A stretch of DNA of 64,000 nt from NCBI GenBank assembly GCA_022578965.1, contig MU400507.1, forward strand, positions 682,001-746,000, written 5' to 3'. How positions within the stretch are numbered: position 1 is the first letter of the stretch; the number at the start of each line of letters is the position of its first letter. Positions 23,299 through 34,100 of the stretch are shown here, piece by piece. The position numbers and the translations under genes were made by a program. The notes below the pieces were generated by a model that was not told the origin of the DNA, did not search any database, and saw only the letters and a program-made list of their open reading frames with translations. The stretch comes from Xylaria sp. FL1777 (lineage: Eukaryota > Ascomycota > Sordariomycetes > Xylariales > Xylariaceae).

Positions 23299-26200
23299 AT
23301 GTCTCATTCCAGTATAACATCGCCATCTCCCACACCTCACCCACTGTCATCTGGGAGTTGGCCTGTCTGTATGTCTTCAGAACCTTCGTCTTCCACTCGC
23401 ACCTCAACAGCTCCTCCAAGGCCGTCGACAAGTGTCAGCCGACGTTCTTATTCCTATGGCACGTCTCGTTCCATCACCAGTTCATCTCGCCCCTCTGGTC
23501 AACGCCGTCAGAGTAGTACAGCACCTGGACGGAAGTCTATCTGGGGCTCTGACTCGCACGTTGTCATATGTGCTATCACCGAAGCACGGGGTGTGTCTCC
23601 GTCAGTGGGCCTCTCTTTCATAAACATTACTACAAATGAAGCTGTTTTGAGCCAGATATGTGACACGCAATTCTACGTCCGGACCATACACAAGCTCCAG
23701 ATGTACGAGCCATCCACTATCCTGATGGTGAACACCGCGCTGCCACCGAGCCCAAAATCCAATCTTCTCTCTATCATCGAAGTAGAACTCCCCACAACTA
23801 CAATTGAGCCGCTCGATCGTAAGTATTGGTCTGAACATGTTGGACTAGAGTTCATTCAGAGTTTGGCATTTCGAGATGATCTCGAGGCAATCAAGGTGGC
23901 AATCGGCGGTAACTTTTATGCCACATGCTCTTTCGCCGCTGTGAGAACTTTAGGTCTTTCATTGTTCTTCCAAGTATCTTACTACATGTAGGCTGTCAAG
24001 TACGTAGAACTATCTTGTCGAGTGTCAATTGCGGCCCATTCCTTGAGGATTCGATATCAACCATCAGAAAACACAATGATGATCGACCTATCGACTATTC
24101 ACTCCCTAGAGTTGATCCAAAATCTGCACGAACCGAGGTCAAAGGACTGTCTTTTCGGCTTGTTGAACCAATGTTTAACTCCGATGGGATCAAGAATGCT
24201 GCGGAGCAATATAATCCAGCCTTCAAGCCAGGTGGAAAGAACTCTCATTCCCCGATATGACGCACTAGAAGAGCTTACTATGAAGGAAGATATGTTTTTT
24301 GAGATCCGAAAAGGTACGCTACACCTATCACAAGCGATGACATGGATATTGCTGACTCCTCTTAGCCCTTAAAGAATTTACAGACGTTGAAAAGCTTCTA
24401 ACAAGTGTATGCTGCCTTACCCCTGAAACTGACAACAACGTTAACTAGGAAAGCTTGTAATTGTCCCGCAACAATCCTCAATATCTGCAACGGAGTTCGC
24501 AATAGATCTAGTTCTGAGGATAAAGGCATTTGTCCTTGCTGTCCCCCATTTGCGCGAGTCTCTGGCACCTGCGCGAACAGACCTCTTGAAGCGGATACAT
24601 GGGTTATGCCAAAAAGAGGTTACTCAAGTAGTGATGAACATCATTACTGAGACCATCAATGACGACGTCACCGCGATGAAAGCACCGATCGATATGCGGA
24701 ATCAAAGGATATATGCTGTGAAGGTCGGTATCAATCCAAAGTATCGACAGTGGTCCCCTAATGCCGTTGTAGTCCGGTGTTCATGGTCTCTTGGATATTG
24801 CGCGACAGACTTACAAGGAGGCGACGGAAGATGTATATCGACATGTTGATGAACTCAGTAGTAAGATTTTTATTCGTTTGTGGTGCAAGTTGATCTAATA
24901 GAGGTGCTAGAAGAACACGAGCTCGTGATTGAGGTGAAGTTTGATAACCGTCGCAAGTTCTGGCTACGATTAGAACAGAATGAGCTTGAAGATCGGCAGT
25001 TTCCTGACGTCTTTATCAACAAAATAATTAGGAGCCGGTGGATCGAATGCCAGACATTGATATTAGTTCAATTAAACAACCGGATCACTGATTCTCACAA
25101 CGAGGCCGTCATGTTAAGCGATAAAATTATCCAACAGCTTCTCAATGATGTTCGAGAACATGTCCCAGAACTTTTTCGTGTATGTGAGGGTATCGCCCTC
25201 TTGGATATGGTAACGTCATTTGCCCAGTCAGCAACTACGAGGGATTACATACGACCCGAAATCAGTGACACGCTAGCATTGAAAAGTGCGCGAAATCCAA
25301 TATGTGAACGTGTGAGTTTTTACAAAGAGTGTTTCGTTTTACACCAACTAATAGATTTCAGGTAAACCCTGAGCATTTTGTTCCAAATGATGCCTATGCG
25401 AACGAGCAGCATCGGTTTCAAATCATCACTGGCTGTAACATGAGTGGGAAAAGCACCTACATCAAAATGGTCGCCCTCATGCAAGTCATGGCTCAGATTG
25501 GCTCTTTTGTTCCAGCTCAATATGCGGCTTTCCCGATTTTCCAGCAGCTCTTCGTACGACTATCCACGGATGATAATATCGAGGCCAACATGTCAACATT
25601 TTCCCTCGAAATGAGGGAAATGGCTTTCATCTTAAGGTAGGAAGCACCTCTTGCAATTAGTTGCTGTTCGACCTTGACTCATTATTGCTATAAGAAATAT
25701 CAACAACAAAAGTCTTGCCATTATTGATGAGCTGGGTCGGGGAACTAGCTCAAGGGACGGCCTAGCAATTGCTCTTGCTATATCTGAAGCTCTCATCCAG
25801 AGCGGTTCTATCGTGTGGTTTGCAACTCATTTTCAAGAGCTTAGTAAGATATACTAACCTATATTGCCTTTAAACACTAACCTTGATGTGATCAACAGCA
25901 AAGATACTTGGGAGTCGGCCAGGGGTGCTGAATCTCCACCTCGAAACAGATATTTCCCATTCATCTGATGATCAGCCCCGAATGACTATGCTTTACAAGA
26001 TCAAGTCCGGTTCGGTACAAGAGAAGAATTACGGTATCAATCTTGCAAGAGCAATGGGATTCCCTAACAGCTTTATTGAAGTAGCGCAGGAGGTTTCGCA
26101 GACATTGGCAGAATCCTTGGAACGACAGAAAGATGCATCTGAGTCGAAACGGCTCATTCGCCAACGAAAAGCGATCCTCAATTTAACCTCAATGCTGACA

Positions 26201-26323
26201 CAGTTGATGAAATCGGAGATGGATGATGCAGCGATGGGAAGTTATCTTAGACACCTTCAAGATGAATTTATCTCACTAATGGATTGCACGAGCGTTGGAG
26301 GGGAACCGGAAGAGGAAAACTGA
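23299..26323 (+). CDS. MutS homologue 4, meiotic recombination
   Basis: Multi-exon gene; first exons are 23299-23940, 23992-24313 and 24366-24406. The N-terminal ~80 residues are Ser/Pro/Thr-rich and disordered. There follow the MutS connector and core (VVICAITEARGVSPSVGLSF; AFRDDLEAIKVAIGGNFYA; LTPMGSRMLRSNIIQP), a clamp region, then the ATPase with Walker A GCNMSGKSTYIK, Walker [17 protein letters not shown] and the conserved ATHFQEL, and a C-terminal helical segment ending at the TGA at 26321-26323. There is no mismatch-binding N-terminal domain I, as expected for Msh4. With Msh5 it forms a clamp that stabilises recombination intermediates and promotes crossovers. Frame is maintained over all junctions I tested (for example ELS joined to KVLEEHELVIEVK), so it appears functional. 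Confidence 0.9.
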
Positions 26324-27410
26324 GCTCTTCTCACATTTCATCGAACTTATTAGCTAAAACTTGCTCATCTCCCGACATACGTATATGCTATTATTGAGTC
26401 AAATCGGAAGATAGACACATGCAAACTTACGAGATTTTAGACCTCACGCTGAGAGAATTGCTATTTACAGCCTTAGTCTATCTATATACGTAGATACCTC
26501 TAGTACAACTATTTTTGTGCAGTCCTTCAGCGAAACTCAATTATCTGACATGTTAACTTCATGGAAATAGATCCCCTTATCAATTCTAGCCGGGTTCTTC
26601 GATATTGTAAGGCGGTCACCGTTGCGCGTTCTCCCGATGTATTCTAATGTAGCGGAATTTGAATGGGAGCTTACCAGCGTATTCGATTGCCTTTAATCAT
26701 CTTCTTGGGCCGCTCAAACCACCCTATTAGGCCCTGTTGTAGTTTTCTGTGCAAAGATCTTACTCACAGGAAGACTCCTTTTCTTGTTCTACTTTTTTCT
26801 CTTCACTCTCAACACGTCGCGCAGTCACCCCATTTGGCCATTGACAAGTCCAAAGTCCCCTTGGCGCGGGGGAGGAACACGTTATTTTCGAGATCGAGAC
26901 AGCTAGAAACCCAAGTATGTTGGCAAGCTTTCAGTAGAGTCAAGAGTCTCTACATTTGCAAGAAAGACAGGCCCTAGAAGCAAAACAAGTTATTTAGAGG
27001 AAACACATAGTCTTGCGTGTAACGAGTTTTACCGGACAGATCAGCTCCAAAGTAGGTAGCGGCCAATACACGACGCTCCCCTAGCCTCCCGCCAAAGGAA
27101 AAGTGACAAGAGAAACAGATATAGGTTTGCGTGCACTTTTCTTGGAAAGTTGAACATAGGGAGGTCTTAGATACCAAGCCAGTAATATAAGATCTGTAAT
27201 CCATGCGTATGCCCAATGTTCCACATTACGCGTTGCGCTCCCCTCCTTTTCCCCCTGATGGCTTGGCACTGATGTTCCTACACATCTTCCTACACTAACG
27301 TAGACACCTTCCCTAAAGCCTTATATTTGGATCTCGTCGAGATGATTCGCCTTCAGCATAGCAGAATCCTATTTCAAACATCAGCTCTCGTGCTAATCTT
27401 CTCTCACTGT
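26324..27410. other. Intergenic region between convergent genes
   Basis: About 1.1 kb between the MSH4 stop and the SDR stop codon, both 3' ends. No gene, RNA or repeat is recognised. Short frames here have no motif. Confidence 0.4.
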
Positions 27411-28328
27411 TCACCCCTCCAAGAAGCAGACACACAAGGGGAGACTCACCATCATACCCTCCCATCCCAACCATCCCAGCCAAGACGCTACCTTGGCCAG
27501 GCCACCGCGCCATATGTCGTATTTCGGCTTTGGCTTCAACAAGTCGTCGACGACCTGTCTCGCAAACTCGTCCGCGTCAACCCACTGCGCGTCTTTTAGA
27601 AACTCCCGCTTCTCGATCCGGCTTGCGACGGAGCTGTAGAGACTCCCCTCGGGGACCTTGGTCGGCGCGTTCTCGAACAACTTCGTGCGCACGCTCCCCG
27701 TCATCAGCGTGACACACTGTATACCTAGAGGGGCAAGCTCGACGCGCAACGTCCTCGCCGCCGCGTGGACTGCGGCCTTGGATGCATTGTACGCGGCTTG
27801 GTAGGGCGGTGAGAAGACCTCGTTGACGCTGCCGAGCATAACCACCGTGCTTTTCCCCTTCGCGTCTTCTCTGTTTTCTGAACTAGAGGCTCCTTTCTGG
27901 TACATGAGGAGCGGAATGAAGGCCTGTGTCACTGCTAGCGAGCCAAGAGTATTCGTGTTGAAGACTCTTCTTAGATCCGACAATTTAGTGTCGGAAAACG
28001 GCATTATGTGATTCACGCCAGCGTTATTGATCAAGAGGTCCAGCCGTTTCGGCTCTTGGCCTGAGTTTGATTTGCCATTGTCATTGCTGCTGCTGCTGCT
28101 GCTGCTGTTGAGCTTCTCCTGAACTAGTGCCACGGCTTTCTCAATCGATGAGTCGGATGTCACGTCTAGCTCCAATGTTTCGATGCCGAGAGCTGCGAGA
28201 CTAGTCATCTTAGACGAATCACGCGCCGTGGCAAAGACGCGGAGGCCGCGAAGCTGGAATTCAACCGCCAGTGCAGCGCCGATCCCACCATCGCTACATC
28301 CTGTTATTAGCACCGTCTTTTGAGGCAT
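27411..28328 (-). CDS. Short-chain dehydrogenase/reductase (SDR)
   Basis: The ATG at 28326-28328 (MPQKTVLITGCSDGGIG) is preferred because the Rossmann fold begins at once; the open frame extends 30 codons further upstream without domain support. Visible SDR features are the GCSDGGIG nucleotide loop, LDVTSDS, LLINNAGV, and the catalytic SVNEVFSPPYQAAYNASK Ser/Tyr/Lys set. Overall it resembles fungal 1-acyl-dihydroxyacetone-phosphate reductase (Ayr1)-type SDRs, but the substrate cannot be assigned. A run of eight serines (about residue 85), partly encoded by a GCT/AGC trinucleotide repeat, interrupts the domain before the NNAG motif. The C-terminus is uncertain: a GTATGA donor near 27468 could start an intron, so the tail after GWEG may be spliced differently. 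Confidence 0.75.
   Translation of the reverse strand: MPQKTVLITGCSDGGIGAALAVEFQLRGLRVFATARDSSKMTSLAALGIETLELDVTSDSSIEKAVALVQEKLNSSSSSSSNDNGKSNSGQEPKRLDLLINNAGVNHIMPFSDTKLSDLRRVFNTNTLGSLAVTQAFIPLLMYQKGASSSENREDAKGKSTVVMLGSVNEVFSPPYQAAYNASKAAVHAAARTLRVELAPLGIQCVTLMTGSVRTKLFENAPTKVPEGSLYSSVASRIEKREFLKDAQWVDADEFARQVVDDLLKPKPKYDIWRGGLAKVASWLGWLGWEGMMVSLPLCVCFLEG
28086..28108. repeat. CTG/CAG trinucleotide repeat in SDR coding region
   Basis: A run of consecutive GCT units on the plus strand encodes part of a polyserine tract in the SDR gene on the minus strand. Such tracts are prone to length change. It lies in an insertion between conserved SDR motifs, so length change would probably be tolerated. 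Confidence 0.7.
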
Positions 28329-28890
28329 CTGAAAATTTGGCGTGTAGAGTTTTAGCAGGTAGGTAGTTGACAATGAGGGGTTAACAACCCCCCGAATGTC
28401 CACGTACGCAGTACGCACAGTTTCTATCTAGTATATATAGTAGATCTCCTTAGGGATGGCATATACGGAACATGCCGTGAATTTCGATAAAGCTTAAAAC
28501 GAACCCCTGTTGTCCTCCACTTCTTCCGTACTTTTGATTGAAATATGGTTCGTTTAAGATGATGAAGAGAGTCAGTTCTTCCAGCTAATGTGACCAGCGC
28601 TAACCGTATTGGCTATTAGATTTCTTCGTCATAAACAGTTTATAGGCGCGAGAAGCGACCTTCATAGGGTGCTCGGATTCGAGGCACCTCCCGGTTCTTG
28701 TAACCAGGGTCGACACGCCATCTCCGGAGCCGGTTCAAGGTTCAAATGTTCAAGCATAGCCACGTAGGTGGTTTCATGGCTTACTATGATTACTACCGTA
28801 GGCGGGAAGACTTCACAGAGTAGGTAAATGTAGACTCTTTCTTTGTAAGCAATCGCTTAGATATGTAACCTCGTTCTATATAGAAATCTA

Positions 28891-30681
28891 TTATGACGGT
28901 TTTGCCACGGAAATGGAACCGAACCGAGCCCCTGCTGCTGACGAACGCACCCCGTCTGCCCCCGTTGAGAATGAGCTATCAGTCGCAGTGATCTTGGGAG
29001 TCTGCATATCCTTAACAAAGACACTGATTTTAGAAGCCGTAGCTGTGACCCTAACGTGATATTCCCTACCAGGAACAATAGTCACGGCCTTTTCACTCAA
29101 AATGGACGATGCGCCGTTGACGACCTTCTCGATGGCCACGGTTCCTGAACCAGATATCTTGGCATAATAGCCGTTCAGCTGCGCAAGACCATCTGATACG
29201 TTGGCTGCTCGGAACAAGAGCCCTGCGTCGACGTTCCAGCCCGGAATAGAGATGGTAGCATCATAGACCAGGTCGCCAAAGTTTGTATCAAGCATCGCGA
29301 CAGCAGCTCCCGAGCTCGTGAACCGTTCATGAACAACAGACCATCCTTTACCGTACTGTTTCCACCCCACGGCTTGTCCGTCGGCGAAGTTGTCCTTAAC
29401 AAGCATCTTGACCGGGGCGATGGTGCCGTCTTCGTTGAAATACATGCGATCATATGCTAACACGCGGTGGTTGCCATCTGTCTCGCTAAGCGGCCGCCGA
29501 TGGTAGATAATATACCAAATGTCCGTGTTGGGGATGTTGATGACACCGTTATGGCCACTACCCTTAGCCACTGCTGAGTCCTGTTCCAGGATCTTGGCAA
29601 GTTTAATGAACGGGCCCGTGACGGAGTCGGAAATGGCATAGGAGACGCTGTAATTTGGCCCAGTCCAGGAACCTTCTGACCACATCAAATAGTATTTCCC
29701 ATTACGCTTGATCATCTGAGTTCCTTCAACATAACCCTCTGGTGTTATTTCCTTGAACGAGGTTCCATCATCGAATTGCCCAACTGAGATCATATCGTCA
29801 TTTATCTTGGCGATATTACAGTGGGAGTGACCGCCGTAGAAGATGTAAGCCTGCCCATCGTCATCGATGAACACGTCTTGGTCAATAGGTTGTGCACCGT
29901 TATAGTATTCCCCGATAAGCGGTTTCCCGATGGCATCCACGTAAGGGCCCTCGGGTTTATCCGCTACGGCGACTCCAATGCCCCCAATGACACCCTCCTC
30001 CGGCTCGCCTTCCTGGATGTCATTCGCACCGAAGTACAAGTAATACTTCCCATTCCGGGATATTGGTGCAGGCGCCCATACAGCCCTGGTCGCCCACTTG
30101 ACATTTGCTATCGTCAAGATGTTCGCATGCTTCTCCCAATGTATCAGGTCGACACTGGAGAAGGCGTCGAGATACGTCTGCTGGTCATATGGATAAGATG
30201 ACGTGGGGAATACCCAATACTTCCCGTCGTAGAACTCGGTATCGGGATCCGCATACCATCCGTCTACGAAGGGATTCCCAGCCTCAGAGGTAGAATAGTC
30301 TAGACTGGCTGGACGGGTCAAGGGTAGAGCCCGTGTCATTGTTGTGAGGACGAGACTAATAAATGAATGTAAGAGTAGCCGTGCCATTTCAATGACCTCT
30401 CTTACTTTATCCAAGGTGGTATAATTCCTAGGCAAGTTGCCGTCCAAGACAGGGCTCGTATAAAGCGAATAGCTGCCGGGTAAAGGCCACCAGAAGAAGC
30501 GTATGTTGAAACCATATGTGCCCAAGATAAGAAGGCATATAGACACAGTTATATAGACACCGACCAGCCGGCCCTTACCAGCGAGCGGGCGCGTGCCCCT
30601 CCCATCGACCAAGGCATGCTTCGTGCCCGGTGATGATCCCCGGTGGTGTCCACCCGACCCAGTCGCAAGCTTCGGGGCCAT
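28891..30681 (-). CDS. GH43 glycosidase with membrane-anchor N-terminal extension
   Basis: Single 596-codon frame. The catalytic part starts near residue 130. A five-bladed propeller GH43 is supported by NPFVDGWYADPDTEFY (general base Asp), QPIDQDVFIDDDG (second Asp), VEGTQMIKRNGKYYLMWSEG (catalytic Glu) and SGHNGVINIPNTDIWYIIYH. Residues from about 430 on form a beta-sandwich accessory domain. Likely substrates are arabinan or arabinoxylan side chains (arabinofuranosidase or xylosidase). Two N-termini are possible. From the ATG at 30679-30681, residues 40-57 are a hydrophobic anchor preceded by a basic stretch (type II membrane form). From the internal ATG at 30385-30387 (residue 99), MARLLLHSFISLVLTTMTRA is a classical secretion signal. 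Both are in the same open frame. Confidence 0.85.
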   Translation of the reverse strand: MAPKLATGSGGHHRGSSPGTKHALVDGRGTRPLAGKGRLVGVYITVSICLLILGTYGFNIRFFWWPLPGSYSLYTSPVLDGNLPRNYTTLDKVREVIEMARLLLHSFISLVLTTMTRALPLTRPASLDYSTSEAGNPFVDGWYADPDTEFYDGKYWVFPTSSYPYDQQTYLDAFSSVDLIHWEKHANILTIANVKWATRAVWAPAPISRNGKYYLYFGANDIQEGEPEEGVIGGIGVAVADKPEGPYVDAIGKPLIGEYYNGAQPIDQDVFIDDDGQAYIFYGGHSHCNIAKINDDMISVGQFDDGTSFKEITPEGYVEGTQMIKRNGKYYLMWSEGSWTGPNYSVSYAISDSVTGPFIKLAKILEQDSAVAKGSGHNGVINIPNTDIWYIIYHRRPLSETDGNHRVLAYDRMYFNEDGTIAPVKMLVKDNFADGQAVGWKQYGKGWSVVHERFTSSGAAVAMLDTNFGDLVYDATISIPGWNVDAGLLFRAANVSDGLAQLNGYYAKISGSGTVAIEKVVNGASSILSEKAVTIVPGREYHVRVTATASKISVFVKDMQTPKITATDSSFSTGADGVRSSAAGARFGSISVAKPS

Positions 30682-32422
30682 GCCGGCAGCTGGTACTGCA
30701 CACCTGCCCGAATGACCACCAGCGTTTCCACGATAACGCCTTCGAAGTAACCCTGAGGTGGGTTTTGACTGGCAGCGAAGTTGGTCCTATTTACCTAGAT
30801 AGGGTTGATTAAGGCGGGGAAGCCTGTAAATTACTTGGCAGTCAAGTGAAGTCAAAGACCAAAACCTTCCTAAAGCGGACTAAATCTATCTTAATAGCCT
30901 ACTCTTACTCACGACAGCTATCACATGAAGCCTATCTAATAGAGTTTTTTTTTTAATGAGAAGATTGTTTCTCTTATTATTCTCTTTTATAAGAGATGAG
31001 AACTATATTTTTCGAAGATGTATTTCACCATATTTATTCTACCCATTGGCATTCAGCAGGTGCTTATCGCACTCCAACTAACACCATCATCCTTTTCCTT
31101 CTACGTCTTTCGACACACTTTTTCTAACTAACTAGTTAATAAACTATTATGTACATCAATATTGCTAAACATCTGGGCATTTCGAGGTTGCTTACAAGAC
31201 CTTCTAGAATCAGGAAAGCCAAATTTAAAGCCATATTTTACTACGACGTCTTACTCTAGCCATGCTTTATGCACCTACGTTATTAGGTAGTTGGTTGAAC
31301 ACCAATCTCAATTAGTTATAGGTTTCAAGAACCGTTCAAGTTTCCTACCACCTCGTGACACCTTTTATTTTTTCAATGGTTACTAGGTGATCATAGAGCA
31401 ATAGAGAATTTGGACTAGTACCAGATGTATTGATTGCCGAAGTCGGCGATATAGGTTGTTCTATTGCGTCTAAGCATAGGCGATAATTATGTTGAAGCGA
31501 TCCACGTTTACAGGTGAGGAATAAATATCATTGATATTGAAACGGGTTAGAGAAATGCCTGTAAACTGTCAAACCCCAGAAGAAGGCCGCAATGGAGAAA
31601 ATAACGTTACCATCTGGTTGACCGCTGAAAAGTACCTCTTCTCACACCTCTCTCCTCCAAGAGTGAGTCGACTTGTATTGATGGTTATTAACTAGCTTGG
31701 GAAGACGGCCTAAGCCAGATTACTATATAGTACTGTACTTCAATCAATTACAATTATGAAGAACCGAGGCTTATTATGAACTGTCGTTAAGTACGATGTG
31801 TAGCAAGACTCATTTCTCTTGTCTTGGCGTTAGACGTCCAAAACTCTCATAAGGGCCAAGGAGCTTTCAAGCATGCTGGCACTCATTCACAAATATTTAG
31901 ATAATTAATTAATCAAAGAATATCCGAGCAGTGTTTAGAGATCATTTTTACAGTTCTTAAAGTTATTTATGGAAGAAATTTTGACGAGTGTCTAAGCATA
32001 CTAGAAACAGAATTGCTTGGTACGGTAGGACTGTCCTATTTTATCATTCTATTTGATAACTAAATGCAGCTTGAGTCTTAATAAGGCTTAATAATTCAGC
32101 TCAATTTTTTTAAACATCAATGAAACTTCAATTCGTATTCTAGAAATGGGGAAAATGTACATTTTCAGGTCATTGGTTTCATGATCGAAAGTTCGGCGTA
32201 ACATACATACTAGGTACCTAAAGAGGCATCTCGGGCCCATCATTCCGCATCAACAACACAAAAAACTCCGGATGTTTCACATCAACGTCAACAATTCAAT
32301 ACTTCAAACAAACATATACTCAAAACCGCACGTGTAACAAGTAAGATCGAAATAGAATAAAGCTAATTGTATAAACAATCGCCTAGACGGCAAGATGGGT
32401 TGACGAGCCCGAGTCCCTCGCA
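30682..32422. other. Long intergenic region, divergent promoters
   Basis: About 1.74 kb between the divergent GH43 and O-fucosyltransferase-like genes. The centre (about 30890-32330) is moderately AT-rich with homopolymer runs but far less extreme than the left-end block. No gene, RNA or repeat family is recognised. It must contain both promoters. Confidence 0.45.
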
Positions 32423-33883
32423 ATGATACTCCAGGGCCCTGGTACACGCCGTGCGGCGGTAGTCGTCGTATGCGTCATGACCCTGTTCATCATCTGGCAT
32501 CACGAAATGCTCAACATATTTTCTCGGACGCCCAGGCCAACCACAAAAACTCACGCTCACGCAACGACTTCACACCCCAGCACATCTCCTGACAGCACAC
32601 CACCAATAGACCTCTCATCAGCCCGCGCGCCATTCATCTCCTGGCCCCTACGACGTCTCTGCACAGAGCAAGCAGAGTCGAAACAACTAGTCCCGGGCCT
32701 CGTGTTCCTCTGCGACAACAACAGCGGCGGGCCCGGCAACATCCGGAACTACATCCTCACATGCATACGGTACGCGATCGAAGCGGGCGCAACAGGGCTG
32801 CAGATCCCGCGGATCCGGACGCGCTCGACGAGCGACAGGGCGGACTTGTTCAAGGAGTACCAGGCCTTCGGATACATGTTCTCGGAGGCGCACTTCCGGG
32901 CCGCGATGGGCGAGGCCTGTCCGCACATCGCGTTGTTCCCAGCTGAAGGAGGTCTCGACGTGATCCCCGGCGTCGCGGCCAAGGCCGCCCGTGAGAAGAT
33001 CCCGTCCGAGCGCATGGTGCGGCGGATCACGCCGAAGGAATTCGGCGGGACGCGAGCGGGGTGCGACTCGCGGGATCCTAACAGACACACCGATCGTTTC
33101 GGGCTTGCCTTTCGGGAGTGGATGCGCGGGCTCGCGGCAGACCTAGGCCTACGGCCCACGAGTTGGGAAAACCCCATGCTTGTGCGGTTGTCGTGGGGCG
33201 TGTTGTGGGACTGGCCTGTGATTCGCGATGGGCCCGAGTTTGTCGCCACCTTTGGCGGGCTCTTGAGGATCCGCGAGGATATACTTGAGCTTGCAGATCG
33301 GGTCGTGGAGTCGATGAGAGAGCTTGCCACATCAATAGCGGAAAGCGGCAGTGGTGGCAGAGGGGATGGATCTAGGAGTGATAGACCCAACGGCATATTC
33401 TTGGGCGTCCATCTCCGGACGGAAGAAGATGCGTTGTCCCAGTGGCCAACATATGGGAATCAGAGCAACGGATATCTTTACAAGGCGGAGAAGCAGGGGT
33501 TTGGGGGTGGAACGGCGTATCTTGCGTCGGGCAGTGAGAAGGAGAGACGGAGATTCAGCGAGGACGCACAAGCACGCTTGGACTTGAAAGTCCGGTCTAA
33601 ATATGCTTTGTTACAGGGTCAAGATTTGGAGAAGCTGAAGTCACTAAGCTGGGACCAGCAGGCCCTCGTGGATTTCGCAGTGTTGCTGGAGTCGGACTAC
33701 TTTGTCGGGGTGAGCCCTAGCAGTTTCAGCATCAACGTGGCACTGAAGAGACACCTTCGGAAAGAAGGCTTGTACAGCCGCCCCTGGAAGATTGGAGCTG
33801 GCGACAAGAGTAGTTGGCTGGTAGGATGGTACTCGTCATACTGGGACGATTGGCTTTTCATGTTTGATGGTATGTGGCCTTAG
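32423..33883 (+). CDS. Type II membrane protein, fungal O-fucosyltransferase-like
   Basis: Intronless, 486 aa. Residues 11-30 (AAVVVVCVMTLFIIW) form a signal anchor, followed by a Pro/Thr/Ser stem to about residue 70 and then a luminal globular domain. The domain starts with GLVFLCDNNSGGPGNIRNY and has QIPRIRTRS, LGVHLRTEEDA and the C-terminal SWDQQALVDFAVLLESDYFVG and SPSSFSINVAL. The HLRxExD-like box plus late DxxL...S...FVG...SSFS arrangement is that of GT-B O-fucosyltransferase-like proteins, which act on secreted proteins or glycans in the ER/Golgi. The assignment to GDP-fucose use is inference; many fungal members are annotated only as hypothetical. The gene is notably GC-rich in its middle. 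Confidence 0.65.
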   Translation: MILQGPGTRRAAVVVVCVMTLFIIWHHEMLNIFSRTPRPTTKTHAHATTSHPSTSPDSTPPIDLSSARAPFISWPLRRLCTEQAESKQLVPGLVFLCDNNSGGPGNIRNYILTCIRYAIEAGATGLQIPRIRTRSTSDRADLFKEYQAFGYMFSEAHFRAAMGEACPHIALFPAEGGLDVIPGVAAKAAREKIPSERMVRRITPKEFGGTRAGCDSRDPNRHTDRFGLAFREWMRGLAADLGLRPTSWENPMLVRLSWGVLWDWPVIRDGPEFVATFGGLLRIREDILELADRVVESMRELATSIAESGSGGRGDGSRSDRPNGIFLGVHLRTEEDALSQWPTYGNQSNGYLYKAEKQGFGGGTAYLASGSEKERRRFSEDAQARLDLKVRSKYALLQGQDLEKLKSLSWDQQALVDFAVLLESDYFVGVSPSSFSINVALKRHLRKEGLYSRPWKIGAGDKSSWLVGWYSSYWDDWLFMFDGMWP

Positions 33884-34100
33884 GCGATAATAGCCTGAAG
33901 CGCCTACCTATGTCTATTACAAATATGATACCCGGTTGAGGAACCTATGCTATGATGATACCGATCTGCCTCATATAGAAAAGGGCCGATGGGCCATCAT
34001 GAGCGGCGGTCGTCCAAGGATTCATGTGTTAGCAATAATTTATTAACGTGCAGGGTATCCTATATTGATATATACAGAGTAGTCTGTAGCACTGGGTCTA

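Noticed and set aside
28660..28760. tRNA-like words (GGTTCAAATG and GGATTCGAGG)
   Set aside because: No acceptor stem, D-arm or anticodon arm can be folded around them.
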